From assembly GCA_019240215.1 (NCBI GenBank), contig JAFAYQ010000006.1, positions 1 to 64,000 of the forward strand: a stretch of 64,000 nucleotides of DNA. The letters run 5' to 3'. The number at the start of each line of letters is the position of its first letter. Position 1 is the stretch's first letter. The position numbers and the translations under genes were made by a program. A model generated the notes under the pieces. It worked only from the letters and a program-made list of their open reading frames with translations, was not told the origin of the DNA and searched no databases. The stretch is from Actinomycetota bacterium (GTDB lineage Bacteria; Actinomycetota; Actinomycetes; Streptosporangiales; Streptosporangiaceae). Shown here one piece after another: positions 51,407 through 61,329 of the stretch.

Positions 51407-52870
51407 GTGGAGCGAGAGCTGGCCGGTCAGGTGGCCCAGCCGGAGTACCGGCGCGAGGACCTCCGGATCGGCATCGTCCACATCGGCGTCGGCAACTTCC
51501 ACCGCGCCCACCAGGCCATGTACCTCGACCGGCTGCTGAACCGGGGCGAGGCGGCCGACTGGGCCAGCTGCGGGGTCGGGCTGCTGCCCTGGGACGCGCG
51601 GGTCCGCGACGCGCTGCGCGGTCAGGACCTCCGCTACACGCTGGTCGAGCGGGCCCCGGACGGCCGGGCGATGGCCCGGTCGATCGCCTCGATCGCCGAC
51701 TTCCTGTACGGGCCGGACGACCCGGAGGCGGTGTTCGAGCGGCTGGCCGACCCCGGCACCCGGATCGTGTCGCTGACGATCACCGAGGGCGGCTACAACC
51801 TCAACGACCGGGGCGAGTTCGACGCCGACGAGCCGGTGGTGCGGCGTGACCTGGCGCCCGGCGCCACCCCGGCCACCGTGTTCGGAGTGGTGGTCGAGGG
51901 GCTGCGGCGCCGCCGGGACCGCGGGATCCCGCCGTTCACGGTCATGTCCTGCGACAACCTGCCGGGCAACGGGCACGTGGCCCGGCTCAGCTTCACCGCC
52001 TTCGCCCGGCTGGCCGATCCGGCGCTGGGCGACTAGGTCGAGCGCGAGGTGGCGTTCCCGGACAGCATGGTGGACCGGATCACCCCCGTCACCACCGACG
52101 ACACCCGCCGCTACGTGGCCGAGACCTATAAGGTGACCGACGCCTGGCCGGTGGTCTGCGAGGACTTCACCGCCTGGGTACTGGAGGACCGGTTCACGCT
52201 CGGGCGGCCGCCGTACGAGGACGCCGGGGTCATGCTGGTCCCCGACGTCCGGCCGTATGAGCAGATGAAGCTGCGGCTGCTGAACGCCAGCCACCAGGCG
52301 ATCGCCTACTTCGGTTACCTGATGGGCTACCGGTTCGCTCACCAGGCGATCGCCGACCCGGCCATCGCCGCGCTGGTCAGCCGGTACATGAAGGACGAGG
52401 CGGAGCCGACGCTGGCGCCGGTACCCGGCATCGACCTCGCTGACTACCAGCGCAGCCTGCTGGCCCGGTTCTCCAACCGGTACGTGCCGGACACGCTGCT
52501 GCGGCTGGGCACCGACGGTTCCGACCGGATCGCCCAGTTCCTGCTGCCGGTCATCCGCGACCGCCGCCAGCGGGGCCTGTCTTCCCCGCTGGCGGCCGCG
52601 GTCGTGGCCAGCTGGGCCGCGTTCGCCCGCGGGGTCGACGGCGGGGGAGGGCCGATCATCTTCGTCGACCGGCAACGCGAGCTGGTCGACACCGCCGTCC
52701 GGCGCCAGGCCGCCGATCCGGACGGCTTCCTGACCGTGACCCAGCTGTTCGGGGACTTGGCGGCCGACCCCGAGTTCGCGCGGGTGTTCGCGGACGTCTA
52801 CCGCGACATCACCGAGCGCGGGGCGCGGGCGGCGCTGGAGGCTCTGACCGGGGTCAGCTCGCGCGGCTAG
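51407..52870 (+). pseudogene. Mannitol dehydrogenase family gene interrupted by one amber codon
   Basis: The frame from the GTG at 51407 encodes the N-terminal Rossmann half (RIGIVHIGVGNFHRAHQA, ITEGGYNL) and stops at TAG 52034-52036 after LADPALGD. The same frame resumes at once with VEREVAFPDSMVDRITP and the full C-terminal half (MKLRLLNASHQAIAYFGYL) to 52870, 487 sense codons in all. Relatives have Trp at the TAG place, so a TGG-to-TAG change is the simple cause. The rest is intact, which indicates a recent event, a sequencing error or readthrough. The family oxidises polyols such as mannitol with NAD. Confidence 0.85.
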
Positions 52871-52955
52871 CTTTTGCGTCGCTGGGCACCGGGTCGTCCT
52901 GGTCGCCCGGGTCGCCTTCGGTGCCCTGGTCGACTTCGGCCCGCCGTTGGCGGCG

Positions 52956-53007
52956 CCTGACGCATAGTCTAGCGTTGTTATATAACGACGCCAGACTATG
53001 CGTCAGG
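52956..53007. promoter_or_regulatory. 52-bp near-perfect palindrome at the DUF4267 promoter
   Basis: The arms pair at 24 of 26 positions around a central TTATATAA; the outer 15 nt (CCTGACGCATAGTCT and complement) are perfect. Its right end overlaps the ribosome site of the gene at 53019. It could be an extended operator for two repressor dimers, or an mRNA hairpin that hides the ribosome site. Confidence 0.75.
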
Positions 53008-53018
53008 GAGGATCTCTC

Positions 53019-53381
53019 ATGCATCTGGCCGCTCTTGTGGTGGCGTTCGCCGCCTGCGCCGCCATCATCGGGCTCGGCGTCCGCTTCCTGCTGGTCCCCC
53101 GGCAGGCGACGCTCGCGTTCGGGGTCGCGGCCGGCAACGTCCGCGCCCTGACCGCGATCAAGGGTGTCCGCGACATCACTTCCGGGGTGGTCCCGCTGGT
53201 GGTCTGGGCGGTGGCCGGGCGTACGGCCCTCGGCTGGACACTGGTCGCCGCCGCCCTGACGCCGATCGGGGACGCCACGATCGTGCTCACCAACGGCGGC
53301 AAGCTCTCCACCGCGCTCGGCATTCACGGGGTGACGGCCGCCCTGCTGATCGCGGCCGGTCTCGTGCTGGCGCTGGCGTGA
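53019..53381 (+). CDS. DUF4267 small membrane protein
   Basis: A 120-residue protein with four hydrophobic segments and the DUF4267-like core GVAAGNVRALTAIKGVRDITSG (broken as AGNVRALTAIKGVRD). The function is unknown; relatives are often controlled by TetR regulators. CAGGGAGGA precedes the ATG at 53019 and merges with the end of the 52-bp palindrome, so expression is probably tightly controlled. No regulator gene is adjacent, so it would be encoded elsewhere. Confidence 0.8.
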   Translation: MHLAALVVAFAACAAIIGLGVRFLLVPRQATLAFGVAAGNVRALTAIKGVRDITSGVVPLVVWAVAGRTALGWTLVAAALTPIGDATIVLTNGGKLSTALGIHGVTAALLIAAGLVLALA

Positions 53382-53508
53382 GCTGAGCGGCGTAACAAAT
53401 CTCATGTGCCCACTTGTGACTGGGAAGGGTCAGTGGGACGGGACGGAGACGGGGTCGGCGGTCTGGGTCAGGTGAGCCGGGCAGCGGACTCGGCCAGGCG
53501 GGCCGGAG

Positions 53509-54444
53509 TCAGGTGAGGTGGGCGAGGGCCTGGTCGATCTGGTCGAGGGCTTTGGTGAACGCGGTGGTGGGACGGTGGGCGGCGGTCCACGGGAGGTACT
53601 GGACCGGGATCTGGAGGGCGGCCCAGCGGTAGCCGAGTTCGAGCACGCCGTCCGGGAGGGGCTGGCCGGTCAAGGCCGGCCAGGCGGCGGCGTAACGGGC
53701 GACGCCCGGAGAATCGGCCGGCACCAGGTTGGCGAGGTCGAGGGCGGCCGGGCCGACCCGGGCGCTGCCCCAGTCGATGAGGGTGGGGCGGCCCTCCTCG
53801 ACCAGGATGTTGCCGGGGTGGACGTCGCCGTGCAGGAGGGTGGCGGGCAGTTCGGCCAGGGCCGCGGCGGCGCCGGGCCAGGTGGCCGCGCGGGCGACGA
53901 GGGACCGGGCCCGTTCGGTGACGGCGGCCGGGTGGCGGGCGGCGGGGGCGCGCAGGCCGGGGACCACCCAGTGCTGGCAGAGGGAGCGCCACCAGGCCGG
54001 CGACACCCGCGGGATCGGGGCGGGCAGGCCGGCGTCACCTTGATAGCGGGCGTGCAGGGCGGCCAGCGAGTCGAACAGGGCGGGGGGCGGCGCCTGCCCG
54101 TGAGCCAGGGCGGCGCCGGGAGCCAGTGGGGTCATCAGCCAGGCCTCGCCCCAAGCCACCAGTTCGGGGATCGCGGTGGCGTCCGGCCGCAGCGGTTGGG
54201 CGGCCCGGAGGCCGGCGATCTCATGGGCCGGAACATCCTTGCGCACCAACTCCATGGGCACATTTTCAGGGTTTTCCATATCGGCCGACGCATGATCGCC
54301 TGTCAGCTGCAGAGTGACCCGTTCCACCCGGCCCGACACGTAGCCGCCGGTCAGCGGCTGCACGGTACAGCCCGTGACACGGGCACCGGGCCTGGTCCGG
54401 GCGGCCCACGCGCGGACGGCCGGGGTGAGGATCGGGTCGGTCAC
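53509..54444 (-). CDS. Aminoglycoside phosphotransferase family protein
   Basis: A 311-residue kinase-fold protein with the catalytic loop TLLHGDVHPGNILV and the metal-binding LIDWGSARVG segment, as in APH/choline-kinase-like phosphotransferases. Its substrate is unknown; family membership does not imply antibiotic resistance. The GTG at 54442-54444 overlaps the upstream SnoaL-like stop by 4 nt, which fixes the start. It is the last gene of a minus-strand group that begins with the ABC transporter. Confidence 0.85.
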   Translation of the reverse strand: MTDPILTPAVRAWAARTRPGARVTGCTVQPLTGGYVSGRVERVTLQLTGDHASADMENPENVPMELVRKDVPAHEIAGLRAAQPLRPDATAIPELVAWGEAWLMTPLAPGAALAHGQAPPPALFDSLAALHARYQGDAGLPAPIPRVSPAWWRSLCQHWVVPGLRAPAARHPAAVTERARSLVARAATWPGAAAALAELPATLLHGDVHPGNILVEEGRPTLIDWGSARVGPAALDLANLVPADSPGVARYAAAWPALTGQPLPDGVLELGYRWAALQIPVQYLPWTAAHRPTTAFTKALDQIDQALAHLT

Positions 54445-55031
54445 GGCGGGCTGGTGCCCAGCCAGGCGAACGCGTGCTGGTAGAACTCGCCGACCTGGTC
54501 GGGGCGGTCGTCGCCGTACATGTCGCCGTCGGGGGTGTAGCCGCGCTGCGACAGCAGATGGGACAGGAACCGGTAGGCGGGGCGGAAGCTGGCCACGTCG
54601 GCCGGGGTCACGGTGAACTCGGCGCCGGGGTAGACGGGGGTGAGCGTGTCCCGTTCGTAGATCGGGTCGAGGGCGACGATCAGCCAGCGGCCGGCCTGGC
54701 GTTCGGTGCGGTAACAGAGCCGGGTGCGGGATTCGACGTCGACCTCGACACCGGCCAGGGTGGTGCGGAGCTCGATGACGGCGGGCAGCTCGACCAGGGC
54801 GCGGTCGCCGTTGAGGCGGACCACCGGCGGGCCGAGCCGGTGGATGGCGGTGTCGCCGCGCCCCACCATCTGCTGCGACGCGGTCACGAAGTCGGGGCCG
54901 GAGCCGGTGAACCAGCTCAGCCGCACGGCCGATTCGGTCGCGTAGGCGGACCGCATCTGGTCCCACCAGGCGCGGTCGCGAGCCTGCCGCTCCCCCAGTA
55001 CGAGCTGGCTGATCTCGGTGACCGCGCCCAC
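54441..55031 (-). CDS. SnoaL/NTF2-like protein, start uncertain
   Basis: About 196 residues from the GTG at 55029-55031. ERQARDRAWWDQMRSAY and the cone-shaped pattern of beta strands (ALVELPAVIELRTTLAGVEVD, shortened) fit the NTF2/SnoaL fold, which includes small hydrolases and cyclases. An in-frame GTG at 55172 would add 47 residues of unlike composition (ending ATRRTISI), which I regard as non-coding or a remnant; no ribosome site favours either start clearly. It is coupled to the phosphotransferase gene. Confidence 0.65.
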   Translation of the reverse strand: MGAVTEISQLVLGERQARDRAWWDQMRSAYATESAVRLSWFTGSGPDFVTASQQMVGRGDTAIHRLGPPVVRLNGDRALVELPAVIELRTTLAGVEVDVESRTRLCYRTERQAGRWLIVALDPIYERDTLTPVYPGAEFTVTPADVASFRPAYRFLSHLLSQRGYTPDGDMYGDDRPDQVGEFYQHAFAWLGTSPP

Positions 55032-55187
55032 GATGCTGATTGTCCGCCGCGTGGCCGGCAATGCAAGCGTCGGTGTAGATCGGCCGACCCCGGCCGGCCG
55101 CCGGGCGGCGCTCCGGGCGACCACGAACGTGCCGGTCGGTTTGAGCCGCAGCGCCGCCTCCCAGTCGGCCACCGGCAGGTCGGCAGG

Positions 55188-56240
55188 TCAGGCGGCGCGG
55201 CGGCGGACCAGCCAGATGGCCGCGGCGATGAGCAGCACCGACAGGGCGAGCAGCCAGCCGCCTTCGATCCACTGGAACGGCCAGAACCGGCTGGGCGGCT
55301 GGTAGCTGGTCCACTGGGTGTAACCGTGCGGAGCCAGGCACTGCGCGAACGTTCCGAACGGCGGGTTCTTGCTCCGCCCGGGGGGCGGGGCCGAGCAGAA
55401 CTGGTTGATGAGGCTGAAGGGGGGACTGCCGAAGACGAACCGGCCGTCCCTGGTCCACCACTGGCTGATGATCCACAGCGTGCTCGGCGGGGCCGGGTTG
55501 CTGGTGACCAGCGGGGTCAGGTAGTGCTCACGCAGGAGCCCGGCGGTGGCGACGGCGAGCCCGGCGGAGGCGGTCAGGGTGGCCGCGATCGCGGGGACGA
55601 CCCGGCGGATGAGCATGCCGGCCAGCACGCCGATCGTGAACGCGGCCAGCGTCCAGGCCGGGAACGTGACCTCGCGCAGGCTGAACAGGTCACCGAACGA
55701 GGAGTTCCGGTACAGGTCCTGAGGGCCGCCGTAGGGCTGGAAGTACCAGGACACCAGGACGCCGAACGCGGCCGTCAGGGCGGCCAGGGCCACCGCCAGC
55801 AGCACCAGTTTGGCCAGCGCCCAGCGCCACCGGCCGAAGCCCTGAGTCCAGGCGTACCGGAAGGTGCCGGCCTCCATCTCCCGGGCCAGCACCGGCGCCC
55901 CGGCGAACGCCCCGATCAGCGCGGGCAGCACCTGCAGCAGGACCCCGCCGGGACCCTTGTCGCTCATGACGTTGCTGGTGGCGGCCGCGTTGAACGAGCC
56001 GATCAGGGCTTGGCAGGCGGACGCGGCGGCCGGGTGGCAGGCGGCCGCGGCGGTCCAGGCGCGGTGCAGCGGCCGGCCGATGATCCACAGCCACACCGCC
56101 AGCCCGCCCAGCAGCACCGCCACCCCGGCCAGCGGGTACCGGTGCTGCCGCCAGGTGACCCCGGCCATCCGCCGCCACGGCACCGGCCGCAATTGGGTGT
56201 CGTCCCCGTCCGGGTGGCCGGACCTGGTCAACGCGGTCAT
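55188..56240 (-). CDS. ABC-2 type transporter permease
   Basis: A 350-residue protein with six or seven membrane helices (LAGVAVLLGGLAVWLWIIG; LAKLVLLAVALAALTAAFGVLV, shortened; LLALSVLLIAAAIWLVRRR) and a large external loop after about residue 250. It pairs with the ATPase encoded just upstream with a 4-nt overlap. Such pairs often export lantibiotics, drugs or lipids and are controlled by an adjacent two-component system, as here. Confidence 0.85.
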   Translation of the reverse strand: MTALTRSGHPDGDDTQLRPVPWRRMAGVTWRQHRYPLAGVAVLLGGLAVWLWIIGRPLHRAWTAAAACHPAAASACQALIGSFNAAATSNVMSDKGPGGVLLQVLPALIGAFAGAPVLAREMEAGTFRYAWTQGFGRWRWALAKLVLLAVALAALTAAFGVLVSWYFQPYGGPQDLYRNSSFGDLFSLREVTFPAWTLAAFTIGVLAGMLIRRVVPAIAATLTASAGLAVATAGLLREHYLTPLVTSNPAPPSTLWIISQWWTRDGRFVFGSPPFSLINQFCSAPPPGRSKNPPFGTFAQCLAPHGYTQWTSYQPPSRFWPFQWIEGGWLLALSVLLIAAAIWLVRRRAA

Positions 56241-56962
56241 CGGGTCACCTCCGGGGTGGTCTCGCGCAGGTGGGCCAGGGCCAGTTCTTCCAGGCTGGCC
56301 TGGCCGTGGGCGGCGAGCAGGTCATCGACGTACCCGGCCAGCCGCACCCGGCCCCGGGCAACCAGGATGAGGTAGCTGGCCACCCGCTCCAGTTCGGTGA
56401 GCACGTGCGAGGACAGCAGCACCGACACCCCGCCGGCCGACGCCGCCACCACCGTGGCCATGAAGTCGTGCCGGGCGATCGGGTCGAGCATGGCCACCGG
56501 CTCGTTGAGGATCAGCAGCCGCGGCCGCCGGGCCAGGGCCAGAGTCAGCGCCAGCTGCGCCTGCTGGCCGCCGGACAGCTGGCCGGCCTTCCGCTTGGGC
56601 GGGATGCCGAGCTCCGCCAGCCGGGCGCGGGCGTAGTCCTGGTCGAAGCGCCGGTTCAGGCTGCGGGTCACGTAGATCATGTCGGCGGCGGTCAGGTTCT
56701 TGTACAGCGGGGTGTCCTGGGCCACGAACGCGATCGCGTCCAGCGCGGCCGGCGACCCGGCCGGGCGGCCGCCCAGCACCGTGACCTCACCCGCCGACGG
56801 CACCGACAGGCCGACGGCCAGGTTCAGCAGCGTGCTCTTGCCCGCCCCGTTCGGCCCGACCAGGGCGGTCACCCGCCCGGCCGGGATGGCCAGCGTGCAC
56901 TCGCGCAGCGCCCAGGTACCGCCGTAGCGTTTACCGAGGCCACTGGTCTCGACGACGTTCAT
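56237..56962 (-). CDS. ABC transporter ATP-binding protein with Asn in Walker B
   Basis: A 241-residue ATPase with Walker A GPNGAGKST, Q-loop VAQDT, signature LSGGQ, and H-loop SSHV. The Walker B reads LLILNEP, with codon AAC (Asn) where the family has Asp, so magnesium binding and ATP hydrolysis may be reduced; the catalytic Glu is kept. GGAGGAG precedes the ATG at 56960-56962. It is divergent from the histidine kinase at 57125, a typical sensor-transporter arrangement. Confidence 0.9.
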   Translation of the reverse strand: MNVVETSGLGKRYGGTWALRECTLAIPAGRVTALVGPNGAGKSTLLNLAVGLSVPSAGEVTVLGGRPAGSPAALDAIAFVAQDTPLYKNLTAADMIYVTRSLNRRFDQDYARARLAELGIPPKRKAGQLSGGQQAQLALTLALARRPRLLILNEPVAMLDPIARHDFMATVVAASAGGVSVLLSSHVLTELERVASYLILVARGRVRLAGYVDDLLAAHGQASLEELALAHLRETTPEVTR

Positions 56963-57124
56963 CAAGCTCCTCCTGAGGAGATCCGGTGGGTCCGCCGCCC
57001 ACTGTCGCCGGGCGCCGGGCCGGTTGTCTGCGGCCTCAGGTCCGGACCGGTTCATCCGTAAGTCGCAATCGCAGCCGGCCCACGGCTGATGCGCACGGCC
57101 CGGCCGGGCGTTAGCTTCAAGAGC

Positions 57125-58357
57125 ATGAAGGCCATCCGGCGGCTGGCGAGCGGCGACCCGGGCCCGATCACCGATGCCGGGCTGGCGATCGCCGCGGCCG
57201 GGCTGACCGCCATCGCCGCCTGGGGCCCGGCCAGCCGGCCGGGCCTGATCGGCACCCCAATCGCCGGGCCCTGGTGGCTGCGGGGGCTGCTGCCCCTGCT
57301 GCTGGGCGCGCCGCTGCTGCTGCGCCGCCGCGCGCCGCTGCTGATGTGGGCCGCGATCTGGGCCGCCCTGTCCTTGCTGTACCTGGTGACCAGCTACCGG
57401 CCGGAGAGCCTGAACTTCGGCCCGCAGCCGGAAACGCCGGTGCCGATCACGCTCGTGCTGTTCACCGCCGCGTATTCGCTGGGCGCGCAGGCCGGTGTCC
57501 GGCGGGCGGCGGCGGGCCTGCTGGTCGCGGTCCCGCTGGTGGTCGAGCTGGCCGGTCACGGCGGCCTGGGGCTGGCGTTCTCCAACGGCGACGACTCGGC
57601 CGGCCTCGCCCTGTCGGTGTTCCAGCTGGCGGCGTTCGTGCTGGCCGGCGTGCTGGTCCGGGCGCGCCGGCAGGGCGCCCGGCTGGCCGCCGGGAACGCG
57701 GCCCTGGAGCGCCGGGCCGAGCAGGCCACGGCGGCCGAGCGGGCCCGGATCGCCCGCGAGCTGCACGACATCATCGCCCACCACCTGACCGTGGTCGTGC
57801 TGCACGCCGCCGGGGCGCGGGCGGCGGGCGGGGCCGACCCCGCGAGCCTGGCGGAGATCGAGCACAGCGGGCGGCAGGCCCTGGCCGAGACCCGCCGCCT
57901 GTTCGGCGTGCTCCGCGACCCGGACGAGGAGACCGGCCGCGCCCCGCAGCCGGGCATCAGCGAGCTGCCGGCGCTGGCCGGCCGCCTCCGCGCGGCGGGA
58001 CTGGAGGTGAGCCTGTCCATCGACGGTGACCAGGCGGCGCTGCCCCCGGCCGTGGACGTGTCCGCCTACCGCATCGTCCAGGAGGCGCTGACCAACGTGC
58101 TCAAGCACGCGGGCCCGGTCCGGGCCGAGGTGACGGTCGGGTGCGCCGGCCGCGCGGTGACGATCGAGGTCACCGACGACGGCCCCGGTGACGGGGACGG
58201 CCCCCGGACCGTGGGGCCGCCGGCCCTGGCCGGGGGCCACGGACTGGTGGGCATGCGCGAGCGGGTCGCGGTGTTCGGTGGTGACCTGCGGGCCGGGCCG
58301 CGTCCGGGCGGCGGGTTCGCCGTCTGCGCCCGGCTGCCGACCGGGGAGCCGTCATGA
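57125..58357 (+). CDS. NarL-type two-component sensor histidine kinase
   Basis: A 410-residue kinase with about five to six membrane helices (residues 20-190), a short coiled segment, a HisKA_3 dimerisation domain with catalytic His in IARELHDIIAHHL and a HATPase_c domain ending GLVGMRERVAVFGGDLRAG (shortened). No extracellular sensor domain exists, so it probably senses a membrane event or ligand in the bilayer. The ATG at 57125 is preferred over an upstream start because it fits the N-terminus of relatives. The stop overlaps the response regulator start by 4 nt. Confidence 0.92.
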   Translation: MKAIRRLASGDPGPITDAGLAIAAAGLTAIAAWGPASRPGLIGTPIAGPWWLRGLLPLLLGAPLLLRRRAPLLMWAAIWAALSLLYLVTSYRPESLNFGPQPETPVPITLVLFTAAYSLGAQAGVRRAAAGLLVAVPLVVELAGHGGLGLAFSNGDDSAGLALSVFQLAAFVLAGVLVRARRQGARLAAGNAALERRAEQATAAERARIARELHDIIAHHLTVVVLHAAGARAAGGADPASLAEIEHSGRQALAETRRLFGVLRDPDEETGRAPQPGISELPALAGRLRAAGLEVSLSIDGDQAALPPAVDVSAYRIVQEALTNVLKHAGPVRAEVTVGCAGRAVTIEVTDDGPGDGDGPRTVGPPALAGGHGLVGMRERVAVFGGDLRAGPRPGGGFAVCARLPTGEPS

Positions 58358-59028
58358 TCAGCATCCTGATCGCCGACGACCAGGACCTGATCCGCAAGGG
58401 CCTGCGCATGCTGCTCGAAGCCGAGCCAGACCTCCAGGTCGCGGGCGAGGCCGGTGACGGCGGGCAGGCCCTCGCCCAGGTCCGCCGCCTGGACCCGGAC
58501 GTCATCTTGATGGACGTCCGCATGCCCGGAGTAGACGGGATCCAGGCCACCGCCCAGCTCGCCCAGGCCGGCAGCCGGGCCAAGATCCTCATGCTGACCA
58601 CGTTCAACCTCGACGAGTACGTGTACCACGCCATGAAGGCCGGAGCCAGCGGCTTCCTGCTCAAGGACGCCACCCGTGGGCAGCTGACCGGCGCCATCCG
58701 CGCGGTCTGGGCCGGTGAGACACTGCTCGCCCCGGCCATCACCCGCCGCCTGATCGAAGACTTCTGCCGCGGGCCGGCCCCCGGCGCACCGGCCGAGAGC
58801 GCCGCCGGGCGGCTGAGCGAGCGGGAACGCGACGTGGTGCGGCTCATCGCGGCCGGGTTGTCGAACGCCGAGATCGCCGCCCGGCTCTACCTCAGCGAGG
58901 CGACCATCAAGAGCCACATCACCCGCACCCTGGCCCGGCTCGGCCTGCGCGATCGCGTGCAGATCGCCGTCTGGGCCTACGAGCACGGCATCGTCCGGCC
59001 GGGCCAAAGCCCTCCACCCGCCAGTTAG
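58354..59028 (+). CDS. NarL/LuxR family response regulator
   Basis: A 224-residue regulator with a receiver domain (IADDQDLIRKGLRMLLE; phospho-acceptor Asp in VILMDVRMPG; conserved Lys in LLKDAT) and a C-terminal LuxR helix-turn-helix (LSERERDVVRLIAAGLSNAEIA, shortened; ATIKSHITRTLARLGL). It is coupled to the kinase and probably controls the divergent ABC transporter genes. The stop overlaps that of the convergent TetR gene by 4 nt. Confidence 0.93.
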   Translation: MISILIADDQDLIRKGLRMLLEAEPDLQVAGEAGDGGQALAQVRRLDPDVILMDVRMPGVDGIQATAQLAQAGSRAKILMLTTFNLDEYVYHAMKAGASGFLLKDATRGQLTGAIRAVWAGETLLAPAITRRLIEDFCRGPAPGAPAESAAGRLSERERDVVRLIAAGLSNAEIAARLYLSEATIKSHITRTLARLGLRDRVQIAVWAYEHGIVRPGQSPPPAS

Positions 59029-59039
59029 TGATCGTTAAC
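59024..59039. promoter_or_regulatory. Second AccR-type half-matched operator at the 3' end of tetR
   Basis: GTTAGTGATCGTTAAC matches the primary operator GTTAACGATCGTTAAC at 14 of 16 positions. It overlaps the stop codons of both convergent genes, 640 bp from the primary site. It may be a looping site or chance from the VNDH-stop codons. Confidence 0.35.
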
Positions 59040-59642
59040 GGCGAGGGCGCCAGGGGTGGTGAGGGCGGCGGCGGCCATGCGCTCCAGCAGCGACGCCATC
59101 GCGGCGGTGTCGAGCAGGGCGCTGTGGGGGGTGGAGTTGATCAGGCCGAACACCGCGTGGGCGGCGGCCCGGGCGGTGGCTTCGTCGGACTCGGGCAGCA
59201 CCTGCAGCAGCACGTCGACCCAGGTCTCGACGTAGCGGCGCTGGAGCTGGCGGACGCGGTGGCGGTCGGCGGCCGTGAGGTTGGCGAGGTCGCGCTCCTG
59301 CACGGTGATCAGGGCCGGCTCGGTCAGCGCGAACTCCACGTGCCAGCCGATCAGGGCGCGGAGGGCGGCGGCCGGGCCGTCGGTGGCGGCCAGCCGGCGG
59401 CGGCCCTCGGCCAGCAGGCGCTCGCTGATGCCGACCAGCATCTCGCTCAGCATCGCGTCCTTGCTGGGAAAGTACCGGTAGAGGGCGGGACCGGAGACGC
59501 CGACGGCCGCCCCCAGCTCGTCGATCGAGACCCCGTGGAAGCCACGGTCGGCGAACAGCCCGGCCGCGGTGGCGAGGATCTGCGCGCGCCGGTCGGGACG
59601 GGCGGCGGCCCGGCGGCCGGACGGTTCGGAGACGGCGGTCAT
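59025..59642 (-). CDS. TetR family regulator, AccR-like
   Basis: A 205-residue TetR protein with the DNA-binding domain at about 15-65 (FADRGFHGVSIDELGAAVG; ALYRYFPSKDAML) and a C-terminal TetR_C domain. Between it and the divergent carboxylase operon is GTTAACGATCGTTAAC, the GTTAA-N6-TTAAC form described for AccR, a short-chain acyl-CoA-responsive repressor in Streptomyces. I therefore infer acyl-CoA control of the downstream operon and of itself. Confidence 0.87.
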   Translation of the reverse strand: MTAVSEPSGRRAAARPDRRAQILATAAGLFADRGFHGVSIDELGAAVGVSGPALYRYFPSKDAMLSEMLVGISERLLAEGRRRLAATDGPAAALRALIGWHVEFALTEPALITVQERDLANLTAADRHRVRQLQRRYVETWVDVLLQVLPESDEATARAAAHAVFGLINSTPHSALLDTAAMASLLERMAAAALTTPGALAVNDH

Positions 59643-59663
59643 GCCCTCATACTAGACAGGTGT

Positions 59664-59679
59664 GTTAACGATCGTTAAC
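59664..59679. promoter_or_regulatory. TetR operator GTTAACGATCGTTAAC
   Basis: A perfect 16-bp palindrome, 22 nt upstream of tetR and 33 nt upstream of the carboxylase gene; it fits the AccR consensus GTTAA-N6-TTAAC. Confidence 0.85.
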
Positions 59680-59711
59680 CTGTGGGAGGAACTTTTAGGA
59701 GGGCGGGCGGC

Positions 59712-61310
<1,599 letters not shown>

Positions 61311-61329
61311 ATTCAAGGGTGATCTGGTC

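Noticed and set aside
55032-55172. 47-codon N-terminal extension of the SnoaL-like gene
   Set aside because: Its composition differs from the rest and lacks similarity to the family; no ribosome site supports it.
53509-55476. One 655-codon frame joining a phosphotransferase to upstream sequence
   Set aside because: Only the part after the GTG at 54444 has homology; the rest is a shadow of the SnoaL-like and ABC genes.
56237-58240. A 667-codon frame ending in the ABC ATPase
   Set aside because: The extension is antisense to the histidine kinase; the ATG at 56962 has a good ribosome site.
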